A DNA stretch of 64,000 nt from SG-bin9 sp049323835 (GCA_049323835.1 JBMOOJ010000075.1:50341-114340); one strand, 5' to 3'. Positions 25,121-34,599 are shown, counted from the stretch's first letter. Notes: generated by a model not told the origin, from the letters alone. Numbers and translations: made by a program.

Positions 25121-25299
25121 TCTCCCTCCCCCTTGTGGGGAGGGTGGCGCGTTGTGAGCCCCCGGATCGGCGCTCCGCGCCGTCCGAGGACAGGCTGCAC
25201 GAACAAGGCGACGGGTGGGGGTCATGTCCATGTCACCCCACCCCGGCCTCCGCTCGCGATGCTCGCTCGGCCGACCCTCCCCATCAAGGGGAGGGATGA
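25121..25299. repeat. MITE-like element with inverted ends
   Basis: Each end carries the hairpin CCCTCCCC/GGGGAGGG (25124-25131 with 25137-25144, and 25275-25282 with 25288-25295). The right end is an inverted copy of the left over about 27 bases with few changes. No open frame with family features lies inside. It begins ten bases after the enamidase-like stop. Confidence 0.55.
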
Positions 25300-25329
25300 C
25301 ATCACGCACGTTGCGTTCATCGCTCTCAT

Positions 25330-25965
25330 CATCTCCAGACATGCATGATCACCCCTGTTCTTTACGGCGCGGGGGCGCCGAATTCCCTTTCACGTTCCTC
25401 CCTCACGAAGAAGGCGCGCGGAACGCCGGACGCATCGTGCGTCCGCAGCCTCGTGCGCAAATGGAAGTGAGCACACGAGCGTAGTCACCACGGATGCCGA
25501 ACATTCGTCCAGCGTTCCGCACGCGATGGGCTTCCGGCTTGCTTCGTGCTCTCCCCGGTGGCGATTGATACGCTTGGGTTCGTCACCGTCGGGACTGAGT
25601 GTGTTCCGTGCCTCCGGTTGGACGCACGAACCCTCCATCCCTTGATGCCAGCGGCGGGCATCGGGACCACACGACTTGGGCCGGCGCGCAAAGGCGACAC
25701 GAGTGAGGCGAATCTCCACCCCGGCCCGCATCGCACAGCGTCGTCGTCAGCGCTTCCGGTGCGCGGGTCTATAGATGCAACGGCCGCACCCGCGAAGGGC
25801 ATCCTGCCGCGCATCCCCAACCACGCATCGTCCGCGCCTGACGCTGCCGCGTCCACCGCATCCCGCCCCGCGGATCGTGACGATCGCGATCGCCCCTCTG
25901 TGGGGCAGGACACGAACATCATAAGCGAGGATTCCAGACCGGGGATAACTCGGGGCCAGATTTAA
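25330..25965. repeat. Gene-free repeat mosaic
   Basis: Open frames here on both strands have skewed composition, no ribosome sites and no recognisable family. The sequence resembles a dispersed repeat that I recall from Bradyrhizobium-type intergenic regions and that is often mis-annotated as small hypothetical proteins. The identification is from memory and needs a genome self-comparison. Confidence 0.4.
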
Positions 25966-26009
25966 TGTTGATGAACGAGTTCTTGTCCCGGACGCGATGC
26001 AGCGTGCCG

Positions 26010-26054
26010 CATGATCCCGAAAAGTGCGAAGCGGTTTTCGGATCAGATCATGCG
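26010..26054. repeat. 45-bp nested palindromic repeat
   Basis: Outer arms GCATGATC (26010-26017) and GATCATGC (26047-26054) enclose inner arms CCGAAAA (26018-26024) and TTTTCGG (26036-26042). This matches the form of a very common rhizobial intergenic palindrome. Confidence 0.65.
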
Positions 26055-26108
26055 CAAAAGCGCTGCGTCGCAGAGCCGGGACCGTTCCAGATTCAGTGGT
26101 CGGTACGG

Positions 26109-26154
26109 CCCCGGATCAGCGGCGCATCGCTGATGCGCTGCGCCGCGTCCGGGG
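26109..26154. repeat. GC-rich palindromic repeat
   Basis: CCCCGGA (26109-26115) and GCGGCGCA (26119-26126) pair with TGCGCCGC (26139-26146) and TCCGGGG (26148-26154), forming a long stem with a small bulge. It lies 69 bases past the stop of the Lrp-type gene and could end its transcript. Confidence 0.55.
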
Positions 26155-26222
26155 CAAGTAGATTTCTTCTGGTCATTCAGGGGCGCAGCGTCTCGATTGC
26201 CGGTGCGCTACCGGCCTGCCAC

Positions 26223-26687
26223 TTACGATACCGGCAGTGCGATCGAGTACTTGACCTGGCTGAGCGCGAAGCTCGACTCGATCGACGCGATGCCGTCGAG
26301 GCGCGTAAGTTTGGTTTTCAGGAATTTTTCGTAAGCTGCGAGATCGGCGGCGACGACGCGCAGAAGATAGTCGCGATTTCCGGTCATCAGATAGCACTCC
26401 AGCACCTCGTCCCATTTCGATATCGCCTTGGCGAACCGGGCGAGGTCTTCTTCCTTCTGCCGCACGAGCTTGATGGAAATGAAAACGCTGACGTGCAGCC
26501 CGATTGCCTTCTGGTCGACCATGGCCGCGTAACGGCTGATGACCCCTTGTGCCTCGAGTAACTTGACGCGGCGATGGCATGGAGACAGCGACAGCCCGAC
26601 CTGATCGGCGAGCTGCTGCATGGTCGTGCGCCCGTCTTGCTGGAGAATAGCCAGAATTTTCCGGTCGATCACATCGAGGTCGGTCAT
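26223..26687 (-). CDS. Lrp/AsnC-family transcriptional regulator
   Basis: 154 residues from the start MTDLDVIDRKILAIL, the standard Lrp N-terminus; a longer frame upstream is rejected. The helix-turn-helix (about 15-60) has QLADQVGLSLSPCHRRVKLLE, here quoted over its core, and the C-terminal RAM effector domain follows (about 70-150) with YLMTGNRDYLLRVVA. It is divergent from the MdeB-like E1 gene, which it probably controls; Pseudomonas mdeR-mdeB is a precedent for that pairing. Amino acid or 2-oxoacid effector is inferred. Confidence 0.9.
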   Translation of the reverse strand: MTDLDVIDRKILAILQQDGRTTMQQLADQVGLSLSPCHRRVKLLEAQGVISRYAAMVDQKAIGLHVSVFISIKLVRQKEEDLARFAKAISKWDEVLECYLMTGNRDYLLRVVAADLAAYEKFLKTKLTRLDGIASIESSFALSQVKYSIALPVS

Positions 26688-26814
26688 TGAGATTATTTCC
26701 TGCCATGGAGCTACTAATTGAGAAATTATCCTATTCCATGGATGTATGCAGGTAAACATTGGGAAATTGCGTAGGTGGCGCAGGAGTAGACTTGAGGCAG
26801 GCCGGGAGGTTGCC

Positions 26815-29187
26815 ATGTCCAAACCGTCGCGCATCGAGATGCTGTCGGAGCTCAACCGCAAGGTGCTCTGGCTCTCGTCGTGGATGATCCATAACGCCAA
26901 TCACATCCGGCCGAACACCGATGGATTGAAAGTCGGTGGCCATCAGGCATCATCGGCGTCGCTCGCGACCATCATGAGCGCCCTCTATTTCTCCGTGCTG
27001 AAGCCGGAGGATCGCGTTGCGGTCAAGCCGCACGCGAGCCCGGTGTTTCACGCCATCCAGTATCTGCTTGGGCAGCAGACGCGCGAGCGTCTCGAAAATT
27101 TCCGCGGACTTCACGGTGCGCAATCCTATCCCTCGCGCACCAAGGATGTGGACGACGTCGATTTTTCCACCGGCTCGGTCGGCCTTGGCGTGGCGCAAAC
27201 GCTGTTCTCGTCGATCGCGCAGGATTACGTCGCCGCGCACGGCTGGATGTCCGATCGGCGCAAGGGTCGCATGATCGCGCTGGTCGGCGATGCGGAAATG
27301 GACGAGGGTAACATTTTCGAGGCGTTGCTCGAAGGCTGGAAGCAAGGTCTGCGCAACACGTGGTGGGTCGTCGACTACAACCGGCAGAGCCTCGACGCCG
27401 TCGTGCGCGAGGGCCTGTGGGAGAAGTTCGAGACGATGTTCCGCAACTTCGGCTGGGACGTTGTCATTATCAAGTATGGCAAGCTGATGCAGGCGGCCTT
27501 CGCTGAGCCCGGTGGCGAAGCGCTACGCAAATGGATCGACAACTGCCCGAACCAGATTTATGCGGCGCTCTGTTTCCAGGGCGGCGCGGCGTTTCGCAAG
27601 CGGTTGCAGGACGAAATCGGCGATCAGGGCGACGTGTCACGGCTGATCGGGCGGCGTAACGATGCCGAACTGCTCGCACTGATGTCGAATCTCGGCGGCC
27701 ACGATATGGAAAGCCTGATCGAGGCTTTCGAAGCGATCGACCACGATCGGCCGACCTGCTTTATCGCTTACACCATCAAGGGCGTGGGCCTGCCGTTCCA
27801 GGGGCACAAGGACAACCACGCCGGCTTGATGACGGTTGCGCAGATGGAGACATGGCGCGCGGCGCAGGGGGTGCGATCCGGATACGAATGGGACAAGTTC
27901 GAAGGATTGTCGCTGCCGGCGAACGATCTTCAGCGCTTTCTGGATCAGGTGCCGTTCGCGCAGGGCGGGTCGCGCCGGCTTCGGGACAGCGTCATCGATA
28001 TTCCGCAGCGGCTGACCTATCAGCCGTCGCCGCAGATGTCGACGCAGCAGGGCTTCGGCCTCGTTCTCAATGATCTCGGCAAGGGCGACAGCAAGCTGGC
28101 CTCGCGCATCGTCACGACATCGCCGGACGTGACCGTGTCGACAAACCTTGGCGCGTGGGTCAATCGGCGGCATCGCTTTGCGGGCGCGGAGGAGGTGGAT
28201 CAATTCCGACGCGAGAAGATTCCCTCGACATTCGCGTGGGATTCTTCGCCCAGGGGGCAGCATATCGAGCTTGGCATCGCCGAGATGAATCTCTTCGTTC
28301 TGCTGTCTGCGCTGGGGCTGTCGCATTCGATCAACGGCGTGCGCCTGTTTCCGGTCGGCACGCTGTACGATCCCTTCATTGAGCGCGGCCTCGATGCCTT
28401 GAACTACGCCTGTTATCAGGATGCGCGTTTCATGGTGGCGGCCACGCCGTCGGGCATCACGCTGGCGCCGGAGGGCGGGGCGCATCAATCGATCGCGACG
28501 CCGCTGATCGGCATGGCGCAGGACGGCCTCGCATCGTTCGAGCCGGCCTTCGTCGATGAGCTTGCTGTGATCATGCGCTGGGGCTTCGATCACATGCAGC
28601 GCGACAAGGACGAGAGCGGTGAGCCGGGCGGCTCCGTCTATCTGCGCCTGTCGACGCGGACGGTCGAGCAGCCACGGCGGCTGATGACAAACGATCTCGA
28701 GGCTGACATCACCAGCGGCGCGTACTGGTTGCGCAAGCCCGGGCCGAATTGCGAACTGGTGATCGCGTACACAGGCGCGGTCGCGCCGGAGGCGATCGAA
28801 GCAACGGGACTGCTCGGCGAAAGCGTGCGCGACATCGGCCTGCTTGCGATCACATCATCGGATCGTCTTTACGGTGGCTGGCAGTCGGCGCGCCGCCATC
28901 GCCGCGAGGGGCGATCCGCTTACATTGCGCATATCGAGCGGCTGCTTGCGCCGTTACCGCAGACCTGCCGGTTCGTGACGGTGATCGACGGCCATCCGTC
29001 GGCGCTGGCGTGGCTCGGCGGAGTCTATGGCCACCGGACGGAAGCGCTCGGCGTCGACAAGTTCGGTCAGACCGGCACGATCGACGATCTCTATGCGGAG
29101 TACGGGATCGACGCCAACGCCATCATCGCTGCCGCGGAGCAGCTGATGATGGGCCGCAGCACGCTGCATCGCCGCGTGCGAGTCTAG
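26815..29187 (+). CDS. Homodimeric 2-oxoacid dehydrogenase E1 (AceE/MdeB-like, transketolase fold)
   Basis: 790 residues from ATG 26815, which has GGGAGG six bases upstream. It is the single-chain ThDP enzyme type: GDAEMDEGNIFEALLEGW near residue 160 is the Mg/ThDP motif, and IAEMNLFVLLSALGLS near 485 is the transketolase Pyr domain glutamate region. MdeB of Pseudomonas, a homologue, acts on 2-oxobutyrate from methionine breakdown. No E2 or E3 gene and no methionine gamma-lyase is nearby, so partners must be encoded elsewhere. The divergent Lrp-type gene fits the mdeR-mdeB arrangement. Pyruvate or branched 2-oxoacids are alternative substrates. Confidence 0.82.
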   Translation: MSKPSRIEMLSELNRKVLWLSSWMIHNANHIRPNTDGLKVGGHQASSASLATIMSALYFSVLKPEDRVAVKPHASPVFHAIQYLLGQQTRERLENFRGLHGAQSYPSRTKDVDDVDFSTGSVGLGVAQTLFSSIAQDYVAAHGWMSDRRKGRMIALVGDAEMDEGNIFEALLEGWKQGLRNTWWVVDYNRQSLDAVVREGLWEKFETMFRNFGWDVVIIKYGKLMQAAFAEPGGEALRKWIDNCPNQIYAALCFQGGAAFRKRLQDEIGDQGDVSRLIGRRNDAELLALMSNLGGHDMESLIEAFEAIDHDRPTCFIAYTIKGVGLPFQGHKDNHAGLMTVAQMETWRAAQGVRSGYEWDKFEGLSLPANDLQRFLDQVPFAQGGSRRLRDSVIDIPQRLTYQPSPQMSTQQGFGLVLNDLGKGDSKLASRIVTTSPDVTVSTNLGAWVNRRHRFAGAEEVDQFRREKIPSTFAWDSSPRGQHIELGIAEMNLFVLLSALGLSHSINGVRLFPVGTLYDPFIERGLDALNYACYQDARFMVAATPSGITLAPEGGAHQSIATPLIGMAQDGLASFEPAFVDELAVIMRWGFDHMQRDKDESGEPGGSVYLRLSTRTVEQPRRLMTNDLEADITSGAYWLRKPGPNCELVIAYTGAVAPEAIEATGLLGESVRDIGLLAITSSDRLYGGWQSARRHRREGRSAYIAHIERLLAPLPQTCRFVTVIDGHPSALAWLGGVYGHRTEALGVDKFGQTGTIDDLYAEYGIDANAIIAAAEQLMMGRSTLHRRVRV

Positions 29188-29202
29188 CGGCGATCAGCGC
29201 GG

Positions 29203-30615
29203 TTACGTTGCGGACTTCGCCGATCGGTGCGGCGTTGTCGTCTCGCCGAGATCCCAGAACAGGCCCGCCATGATCGCCAGTCCTTCGCGCGCGACCGAGC
29301 CGAGCAGGTGCTCGTCGGGTGCGTGCTGTGAACACGCCGGATAGGAATGCGGAATCCAGATCGTCGGCATGCCGAGGATATCGGCGAAGGCATCGTTCGG
29401 GATCGAGCCGCCGAGATTGGGCAGCAATGCGGGAGGAGCGCCGGTGGTCGCGGCCATCGATGCTTTCGCCCACGTCACCCACGGATTTTCCGGATCGAGC
29501 CGCGTGGCGTTCATGATGTCCATCGCGCCCGCCTTGACCTCGATCCACGGGAAGCCGGCCTGAGCAAAATGCTCGCGCAGGACGTCCGGAAGATCGCTCA
29601 CATCCGTTCCGACGACGAAGCGCAGCTGGATCGTGGCCTTGGCGGATTCCGGAATCGCATTCAGCGGCCGCGCGGGATTGCCGGTGGTGAAGGCGAGGAC
29701 TTCGAGCGCATTCCAGCCGAACACGCGCTCGGCTGCGGTGAGGCCGGGCTCGCCCCAGTCGGCATCGATCACCGGATCGTTGGCGCCGCCGCCGACGTTC
29801 AGATCGGCGAGCGCCTGACGTACCGCGGGCGGAATCGGCGGCGGCCGCAGCTTTTCGACCAGAATGGTGCCGCGCGCATCGACCAGCGTTGCGATGGCAT
29901 GGGCGAGGATCGTGCCGGCATTGCGCAGCAGGCCGCCCCAGTTGCCGGAGTGATGCGCTCCGGTTCTGAGATTGACGGACAGATCGATGTTAGCCGCGCC
30001 GCGCGAGCCGAGAAACATCGTCGGCCGGTTGGCCGCCAGCCGCGGGCCGTCGGATGCAATGAGCACGTCGGCGGCCAGCGCATCGCGCTGCTGTCGGCAG
30101 ATGTCGTGTAGCCCCGGCGAGCCGGTTTCCTCTCCCATCTCGACGATGATGCGGGTGTTGAAACCGAGACGTCCGCCGCGCGCAGCCATCGCCGCACGGA
30201 GCGCTGCGATGTTAATGGCGATCTGCCCCTTGTTGTCGGCGGTGCCGCGGCCATACCAGCGATCGCCTTCGACAGTGACGGCGAGGGGCGCAAGACCCGC
30301 GCGCCATTGATCCGGTTCGCATCGCACCGTGTCGCCATGCCCATAGATCAGAATGGTCGGGAGGCCATCGTCCTCGTGACGCTCCGCGATCAGGAAGTCT
30401 CCGAAGGCCGGCTTCGGATTCGGATGTATCGTGGTCTTGAAACCGGCCGCGGCGAGATCGGGCGCGATACCGCTGTCGAGGAATGCGCGAAGCTCCTCAT
30501 GCTGGTTGGCGGCCTGGCTTTCCGTGCGCAGGGCGACGAGCCGGCCCAGCATCGCGAGAAAGCCGCCGTTATCGAAAAAGCGCGTGGCCTCGCCAATCGC
30601 CTGCTGCCGGGTCAT
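29203..30615 (-). CDS. M20-family metallopeptidase / amidohydrolase
   Basis: 470 residues from MTRQQAIGE at 30615; an upstream in-frame extension lacks support. Zinc-site residues of the M20 family are all visible: GHGDTV, RGTADNKGQ, the EE pair in EMGEETGSPG, ASDGPR and the C-terminal PACSQHAPDE. A dimerisation domain (about 200-360) lies between. The family hydrolyses dipeptides, N-acyl amino acids or N-carbamoyl compounds; which one cannot be told. It is on the same strand as the binding-protein-like gene upstream, 110 bases away, and convergent with the E1 gene (15-base gap). Confidence 0.87.
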   Translation of the reverse strand: MTRQQAIGEATRFFDNGGFLAMLGRLVALRTESQAANQHEELRAFLDSGIAPDLAAAGFKTTIHPNPKPAFGDFLIAERHEDDGLPTILIYGHGDTVRCEPDQWRAGLAPLAVTVEGDRWYGRGTADNKGQIAINIAALRAAMAARGGRLGFNTRIIVEMGEETGSPGLHDICRQQRDALAADVLIASDGPRLAANRPTMFLGSRGAANIDLSVNLRTGAHHSGNWGGLLRNAGTILAHAIATLVDARGTILVEKLRPPPIPPAVRQALADLNVGGGANDPVIDADWGEPGLTAAERVFGWNALEVLAFTTGNPARPLNAIPESAKATIQLRFVVGTDVSDLPDVLREHFAQAGFPWIEVKAGAMDIMNATRLDPENPWVTWAKASMAATTGAPPALLPNLGGSIPNDAFADILGMPTIWIPHSYPACSQHAPDEHLLGSVAREGLAIMAGLFWDLGETTTPHRSAKSAT

Positions 30616-30725
30616 CAAGCTAATCCCTTCACTCACACCGCAAAACGCCGTCAGCCAGGGCAAGGCCAGAGAGCATGTTCGGTCGCAGACCGATTTCTAC
30701 TCGCAAAGGCTCGGTATGGCCATCG

Positions 30726-31628
30726 TCAGGTGTTCAGCAGTTCCTGGGGGAAAAGCTCTTGCGCCGCGAGGCGGCGATCGATGAAGCCCTGATCGTAAGC
30801 GTAGCGCACGAGGGTTTCGATCGCGACGATGTTGTTTTTGACGCCGTCCGCGTGAGCTGGTGGGAAGGTACCTGCCGGGCTGCTTCCGCCGGTGACGGCG
30901 AAGGCATTGAACACATCCGCAACGAGACCCGGTTCGCGCGCGAGGGCTGACTTGTGAACGCCCATCAGATGCATGATCGGGAAGATGCCGGTGCGCGCGA
31001 AATAGTTGCGCTCCTCGCGAGTGGAGTCATCGAACAGGCGCTTGATGCCGGATGCGGGCTTGCCGAAATCCGCCGGCGGCGAGTGATGAACAATCGCGTC
31101 GATCGCGCCGGTTCGCAGCATCTCCGCAAGCGATGTGCCTGTGACCTCGCGGATGTTCGCCGGCCGCAACAGTTTCGGAATAGCGATGTAACTGCGTTGA
31201 ACCTCGTCGACATCGCCGATGATCCAGCCGATGTCCGGCGCGTTGACGCCATATTCATCCGCGAGCAGGCCGCGCACGACGAGTGCGGCGGTGTTGAGAT
31301 AATTGCGGACACCGAGGGTCTTTCCCTTCAACTGCGCCGGGTCGCGGATGTCGCTGTCCGCGCGAACGTAGATCGCACTGTGGCGGAACACGCGCGACGG
31401 GAAGATCGGCAACCCGACATACTGACAGTCACCGCGATTGAGATGCATCAGATAGAGACTGAACGAAAGCTCGCTGATGTCGAACCGCGGAGCCTCGAAC
31501 GCGATCCGGAAAAGTTCTTCCGGCGCGATGGCGTTTGCCGACAGCTGATGTTTTGGAAGCCGAACGGTGCCATCGAGAATGGCGCGGGTTCGTTCGCCAG
31601 GCGTGCAAGCAAGCGTGAGTGTGTTCAT
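30726..31628 (-). CDS. 4,5-dihydroxyphthalate decarboxylase-like / periplasmic-binding-fold protein
   Basis: 300 residues from ATG 31628, with GAAGAG upstream; a TTG seven codons earlier is the alternative. The region ISELSFSLYLMHLNRGDCQY, shortened here to its core, with VGLPIFPSRVFRHSAIYVR resembles Pht5-type 4,5-dihydroxyphthalate decarboxylases, which share the type 2 periplasmic-binding fold. No signal peptide is visible, so it is probably cytoplasmic and may be an enzyme or a binding protein that lost export. It is divergent from the nitrate/taurine-type binding protein gene, with a palindrome between. Confidence 0.7.
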   Translation of the reverse strand: MNTLTLACTPGERTRAILDGTVRLPKHQLSANAIAPEELFRIAFEAPRFDISELSFSLYLMHLNRGDCQYVGLPIFPSRVFRHSAIYVRADSDIRDPAQLKGKTLGVRNYLNTAALVVRGLLADEYGVNAPDIGWIIGDVDEVQRSYIAIPKLLRPANIREVTGTSLAEMLRTGAIDAIVHHSPPADFGKPASGIKRLFDDSTREERNYFARTGIFPIMHLMGVHKSALAREPGLVADVFNAFAVTGGSSPAGTFPPAHADGVKNNIVAIETLVRYAYDQGFIDRRLAAQELFPQELLNT

Positions 31629-31683
31629 CGGGATATCGCTCTTCAGCAAGGCTGCTCTGTCAAACCGCAGCTGGACCGGAGAC

Positions 31684-31695
31684 TTAACATGTTAA
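31684..31695. promoter_or_regulatory. 12-bp palindrome TTAACATGTTAA
   Basis: A perfect palindrome between the divergent genes starting at 31628 and 31847. Its place, 56 bases from one start and 152 from the other, fits an operator for the left gene. No regulator is assigned. Confidence 0.45.
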
Positions 31696-31846
31696 ATGAT
31701 TTGCCGTGACTATTTCGGTGGCGAACGATGCACACTTTGTAGCTGCGGCAATCACCCGCAGTTGTAGCCGGAGATACAAAGGCGCCGAGCATCGGCGGAT
31801 ACGCTCGCACCGGGGACGCAATTCACACATATCGGGGTCGATCAAG

Positions 31847-32863
31847 ATGTTGGACACACTGCAGGGTTCCCTGAAGCGCGCGATGGCCGTGACGGCACTT
31901 GCCCTGATGGCGTCGGTTGCGGGCACAGCGCCAGGATTGGCGCAAACCAAGATCAACATCTCGGTGGTGCAGAGCATCACCTCGTCGCCGCACTTCGTCG
32001 CGAAGGAGAAGGGGTACTTCGCCGAACAGGGCCTCGACGTGAACGTCGACACGTCGCTTCAGAACGTCGCGGACCAGCTGCCGCTGCTCGCCGCCGGGCA
32101 GTATCAGATCATGGCGACCTCGTGGGGCGCCTCGGTGTTCAACGCGATGCAGCGCGGAGGGCTGATCCACGTTCTGGCGACGCAGACGACTTTGCCGGCC
32201 TCGGGTCGTAACCTGGTCGCGCTGGTCGTATCTCCGGCCAGCTACGAAGCGGGTCTAAAAACCGCGGAAGGCCTGAAAGGCAAGAAGGTCGGCGTCGTCG
32301 GCCTCGGCGGCTGGAACGAATACGATGTTCATCTCGCCCGCAAGGCGTTCGGTGGCAGCGTCTGGGATGTCGAGCTTGTTCAGATCGGCCGCAACGACGT
32401 GGGCCCGGCGATCACCAATGGCGCTGTCGCCGCGAGCTGGGCGGCGGAACCGGGCGTCACGCTTCTGGAAGAGAAGAACATCGCCAAGCCGATCAATAAT
32501 GATGCGGGCCGCGGCAAGGGCGCCTTCCCGCTGCTGGCGAACGCGGATTTCGCGACGAAGAATCCCGACATCTGCGCGCGCTATCTTGCAGCCTTTCTGA
32601 AGGCAGCCCGCGAAATCGAAGCGGGCGCGTGGAAGGACCCGCAGATCGTCGACATTGTCTCGAAGTACACCAAGGTGCCCGGCGACGTCCTGCGCAAGAC
32701 GCCATCCAAGATCGTGCCGAACATCGAGCCCGACTTCGCGCTGATGGAGGATATGCAGGAGTATTTCCGCGAGCGGAAGATGCTGACCTACACCGGCAAG
32801 GTCGAGTTCCGGAAGCTCTACTCCCAGGCGATCGTCGACAAGGCGCTGCAGATCGCGAAATGA
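31847..32863 (+). CDS. ABC transporter substrate-binding protein (nitrate/taurine/NMT1 type)
   Basis: 338 residues from ATG 31847; the longer frame from 31706 is intergenic. A signal peptide ends in GLAQ near residue 31. The mature part has the SsuA/NMT1-type pattern: SSPHFVAKEKGYFAEQGLDV, GQYQIMATSWGA and LKGKKVGVVG, with each motif quoted in part. It delivers a small organic acid, sulfonate or pyrimidine-like compound to the fused ATPase-permease encoded 32 bases downstream. Substrate unknown. Confidence 0.88.
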   Translation: MLDTLQGSLKRAMAVTALALMASVAGTAPGLAQTKINISVVQSITSSPHFVAKEKGYFAEQGLDVNVDTSLQNVADQLPLLAAGQYQIMATSWGASVFNAMQRGGLIHVLATQTTLPASGRNLVALVVSPASYEAGLKTAEGLKGKKVGVVGLGGWNEYDVHLARKAFGGSVWDVELVQIGRNDVGPAITNGAVAASWAAEPGVTLLEEKNIAKPINNDAGRGKGAFPLLANADFATKNPDICARYLAAFLKAAREIEAGAWKDPQIVDIVSKYTKVPGDVLRKTPSKIVPNIEPDFALMEDMQEYFRERKMLTYTGKVEFRKLYSQAIVDKALQIAK

Positions 32864-32895
32864 TTGCGCCGTCCGGTTCGGCCTGAGGTAACACG

Positions 32896-34599
32896 ATGCC
32901 CAACTTGCGCTCGATTGCGTCTGATGCCGGAAATGGCCGTTCGCTCCCCGCGAAGGACGACGTCATTGCGGTCAAGCATCTCTGGAAGGCGTTCTACGAC
33001 AGAAACCAGGACTCGATCGTCGTCGCGATCAGCGACGTGTCGGTCAATGTGAAGCGCGGGCAATTCGTTTGCATCTGCGGGCCTTCGGGGTGCGGAAAAT
33101 CGACGCTGATCCGCATTCTTGCTGGCCTCGAAGACAAGACGCTCGGTGAGATCGGGATCGAACCGACGCGATCGGGCAGCGAGCGACCGCCGGCGATGGT
33201 CTTCCAGGAGGCGTCGCTGTTCCCGTGGCTGACCATCGAAGAGAACGTCGCCTATCCGCTGCGATTGCAGGGCGCGTCCGCTGAGGAGCGGGAAGCGCGC
33301 ACGCGCGAGCTGCTCGAAGTCACGCGGCTCACGGATTTTGCCAAGAGCTATCCGCATCAGCTCTCTGGCGGCATGAAGCAGCGCGCCAGTGTGGCGCGCG
33401 CGCTGGTCGACAACGACAGCGATATTCTCTTGATGGACGAGCCGTTCGGCGCGCTCGACGAGCAGACGCGCATCGAGTTGCAGCAGGAGCTGCTGCGAAT
33501 CTGGGAGCAGACGGGTAAGACCGTGCTGTTCATCACGCACAGCGTCGAGGAAGCGGTGACGCTCGGCGACCGCGTGATCGTGATGTCCGCGCGGCCCGGT
33601 GAGATCGTTGCCGATATCAAGGTTCCGTTCCCGCGTCCGCGCGATGTTCTCGATCTGCGGCGTCAGCCGCAGTTCGGACAATTGATCTTCGACGTTTGGC
33701 AACTGTTGGCGCGATCGAAGACGAAGGAGCAGGGCGCCTCCCCGCTCACGAAGGAAACCGCGGACGGCATCGTTTCGCAGCCGTCATCTTCGCCGAAGCC
33801 GACGGCGTCGGAGCTGGAGCGGTTGTCGAAACCGTCCTGGACCGAGCGGCTGGTGTCGGTGGTGGGGAAGTTCTCGCCGTTGCTCGTCCTTGTGCTGTGG
33901 GAATTGCTCACGCAGATCGGCACCGTGGATGCGCGATTCTTCCCGTCGCCGTCGTCGATCGCATCGGTATTCTGGCAAGAGCTGGTGGACGGCACGTTGC
34001 TCGTCGATACGCTTGCAACGCTGGAGCGCGTGGCGATCGGTTTCGTCGCCGGCGGCGTTCCGGCGATCATCCTGGGCCTCGTGCTCGGGTTGTGGCCGAC
34101 AGCCCGGCAACTGATCGCGCCGATCTTCTCGGCGCTCTATCCGGTGCCGAAGATCGCGACGTTTCCGCTGCTGCTCCTCATTCTCGGTGTCGGCGAGGCG
34201 CCGAAGTATACGATCATCGCCATCGTCGTGTTCTTCCTCGTCTTCTTCAATACGCTGACCGGCGTGCGCTACGCGCCGAGAATCTATCTCGACGTCGCGC
34301 AGAATCTCGGTTCCTCGACGCTGAACACGTTCAGATTGATCGCGCTTCCGGCTGCGCTACCCAGCATTTTCACGGGCCTGCGGCTCGGGCTTGGAACGGG
34401 CTTCGTCGTGATCGCCGCCGTCGAGTTCGTCGGCGCCAGAAGCGGCCTCGGCTACGCCATCTGGTCATCGTGGCAGATTTTCGCCGTCGAGAAGATGTAC
34501 GTGAACATCATCGCGATCTCGCTGCTCGGCTATCTCTGCATCCTTCTGCTCGAAGGGATCGAATACGTGTCAATGCCCTGGAGCCGCGGCAATCGGTAG
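32896..34599 (+). CDS. ABC transporter ATPase-permease fusion (SsuB-SsuC type)
   Basis: 567 residues. Residues about 20-260 are a nucleotide-binding domain with Walker A GPSGCGKST, Q-loop FQEAS, signature LSGGMKQR, Walker B ILLMDEP and the H-loop ITHSVEE. After a linker of about 60 residues (rich in Ser, Thr and Pro) residues about 315-565 are a SsuC/TauC-like permease with six hydrophobic segments and an EAA-type loop (AQNLGSSTLNTFRLIALPAALP, quoted in part). In most systems of this type the two parts are separate genes. The frame is continuous with no sign of frameshift. A second, natural fusion of this kind is rare, so this deserves a check. Confidence 0.9.
   Translation: MPNLRSIASDAGNGRSLPAKDDVIAVKHLWKAFYDRNQDSIVVAISDVSVNVKRGQFVCICGPSGCGKSTLIRILAGLEDKTLGEIGIEPTRSGSERPPAMVFQEASLFPWLTIEENVAYPLRLQGASAEEREARTRELLEVTRLTDFAKSYPHQLSGGMKQRASVARALVDNDSDILLMDEPFGALDEQTRIELQQELLRIWEQTGKTVLFITHSVEEAVTLGDRVIVMSARPGEIVADIKVPFPRPRDVLDLRRQPQFGQLIFDVWQLLARSKTKEQGASPLTKETADGIVSQPSSSPKPTASELERLSKPSWTERLVSVVGKFSPLLVLVLWELLTQIGTVDARFFPSPSSIASVFWQELVDGTLLVDTLATLERVAIGFVAGGVPAIILGLVLGLWPTARQLIAPIFSALYPVPKIATFPLLLLILGVGEAPKYTIIAIVVFFLVFFNTLTGVRYAPRIYLDVAQNLGSSTLNTFRLIALPAALPSIFTGLRLGLGTGFVVIAAVEFVGARSGLGYAIWSSWQIFAVEKMYVNIIAISLLGYLCILLLEGIEYVSMPWSRGNR

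Noticed and set aside
25390..25965. Small open frames between the enamidase-like gene and the Lrp gene
   Set aside because: No ribosome sites, no family match, and located in repeat-like DNA.
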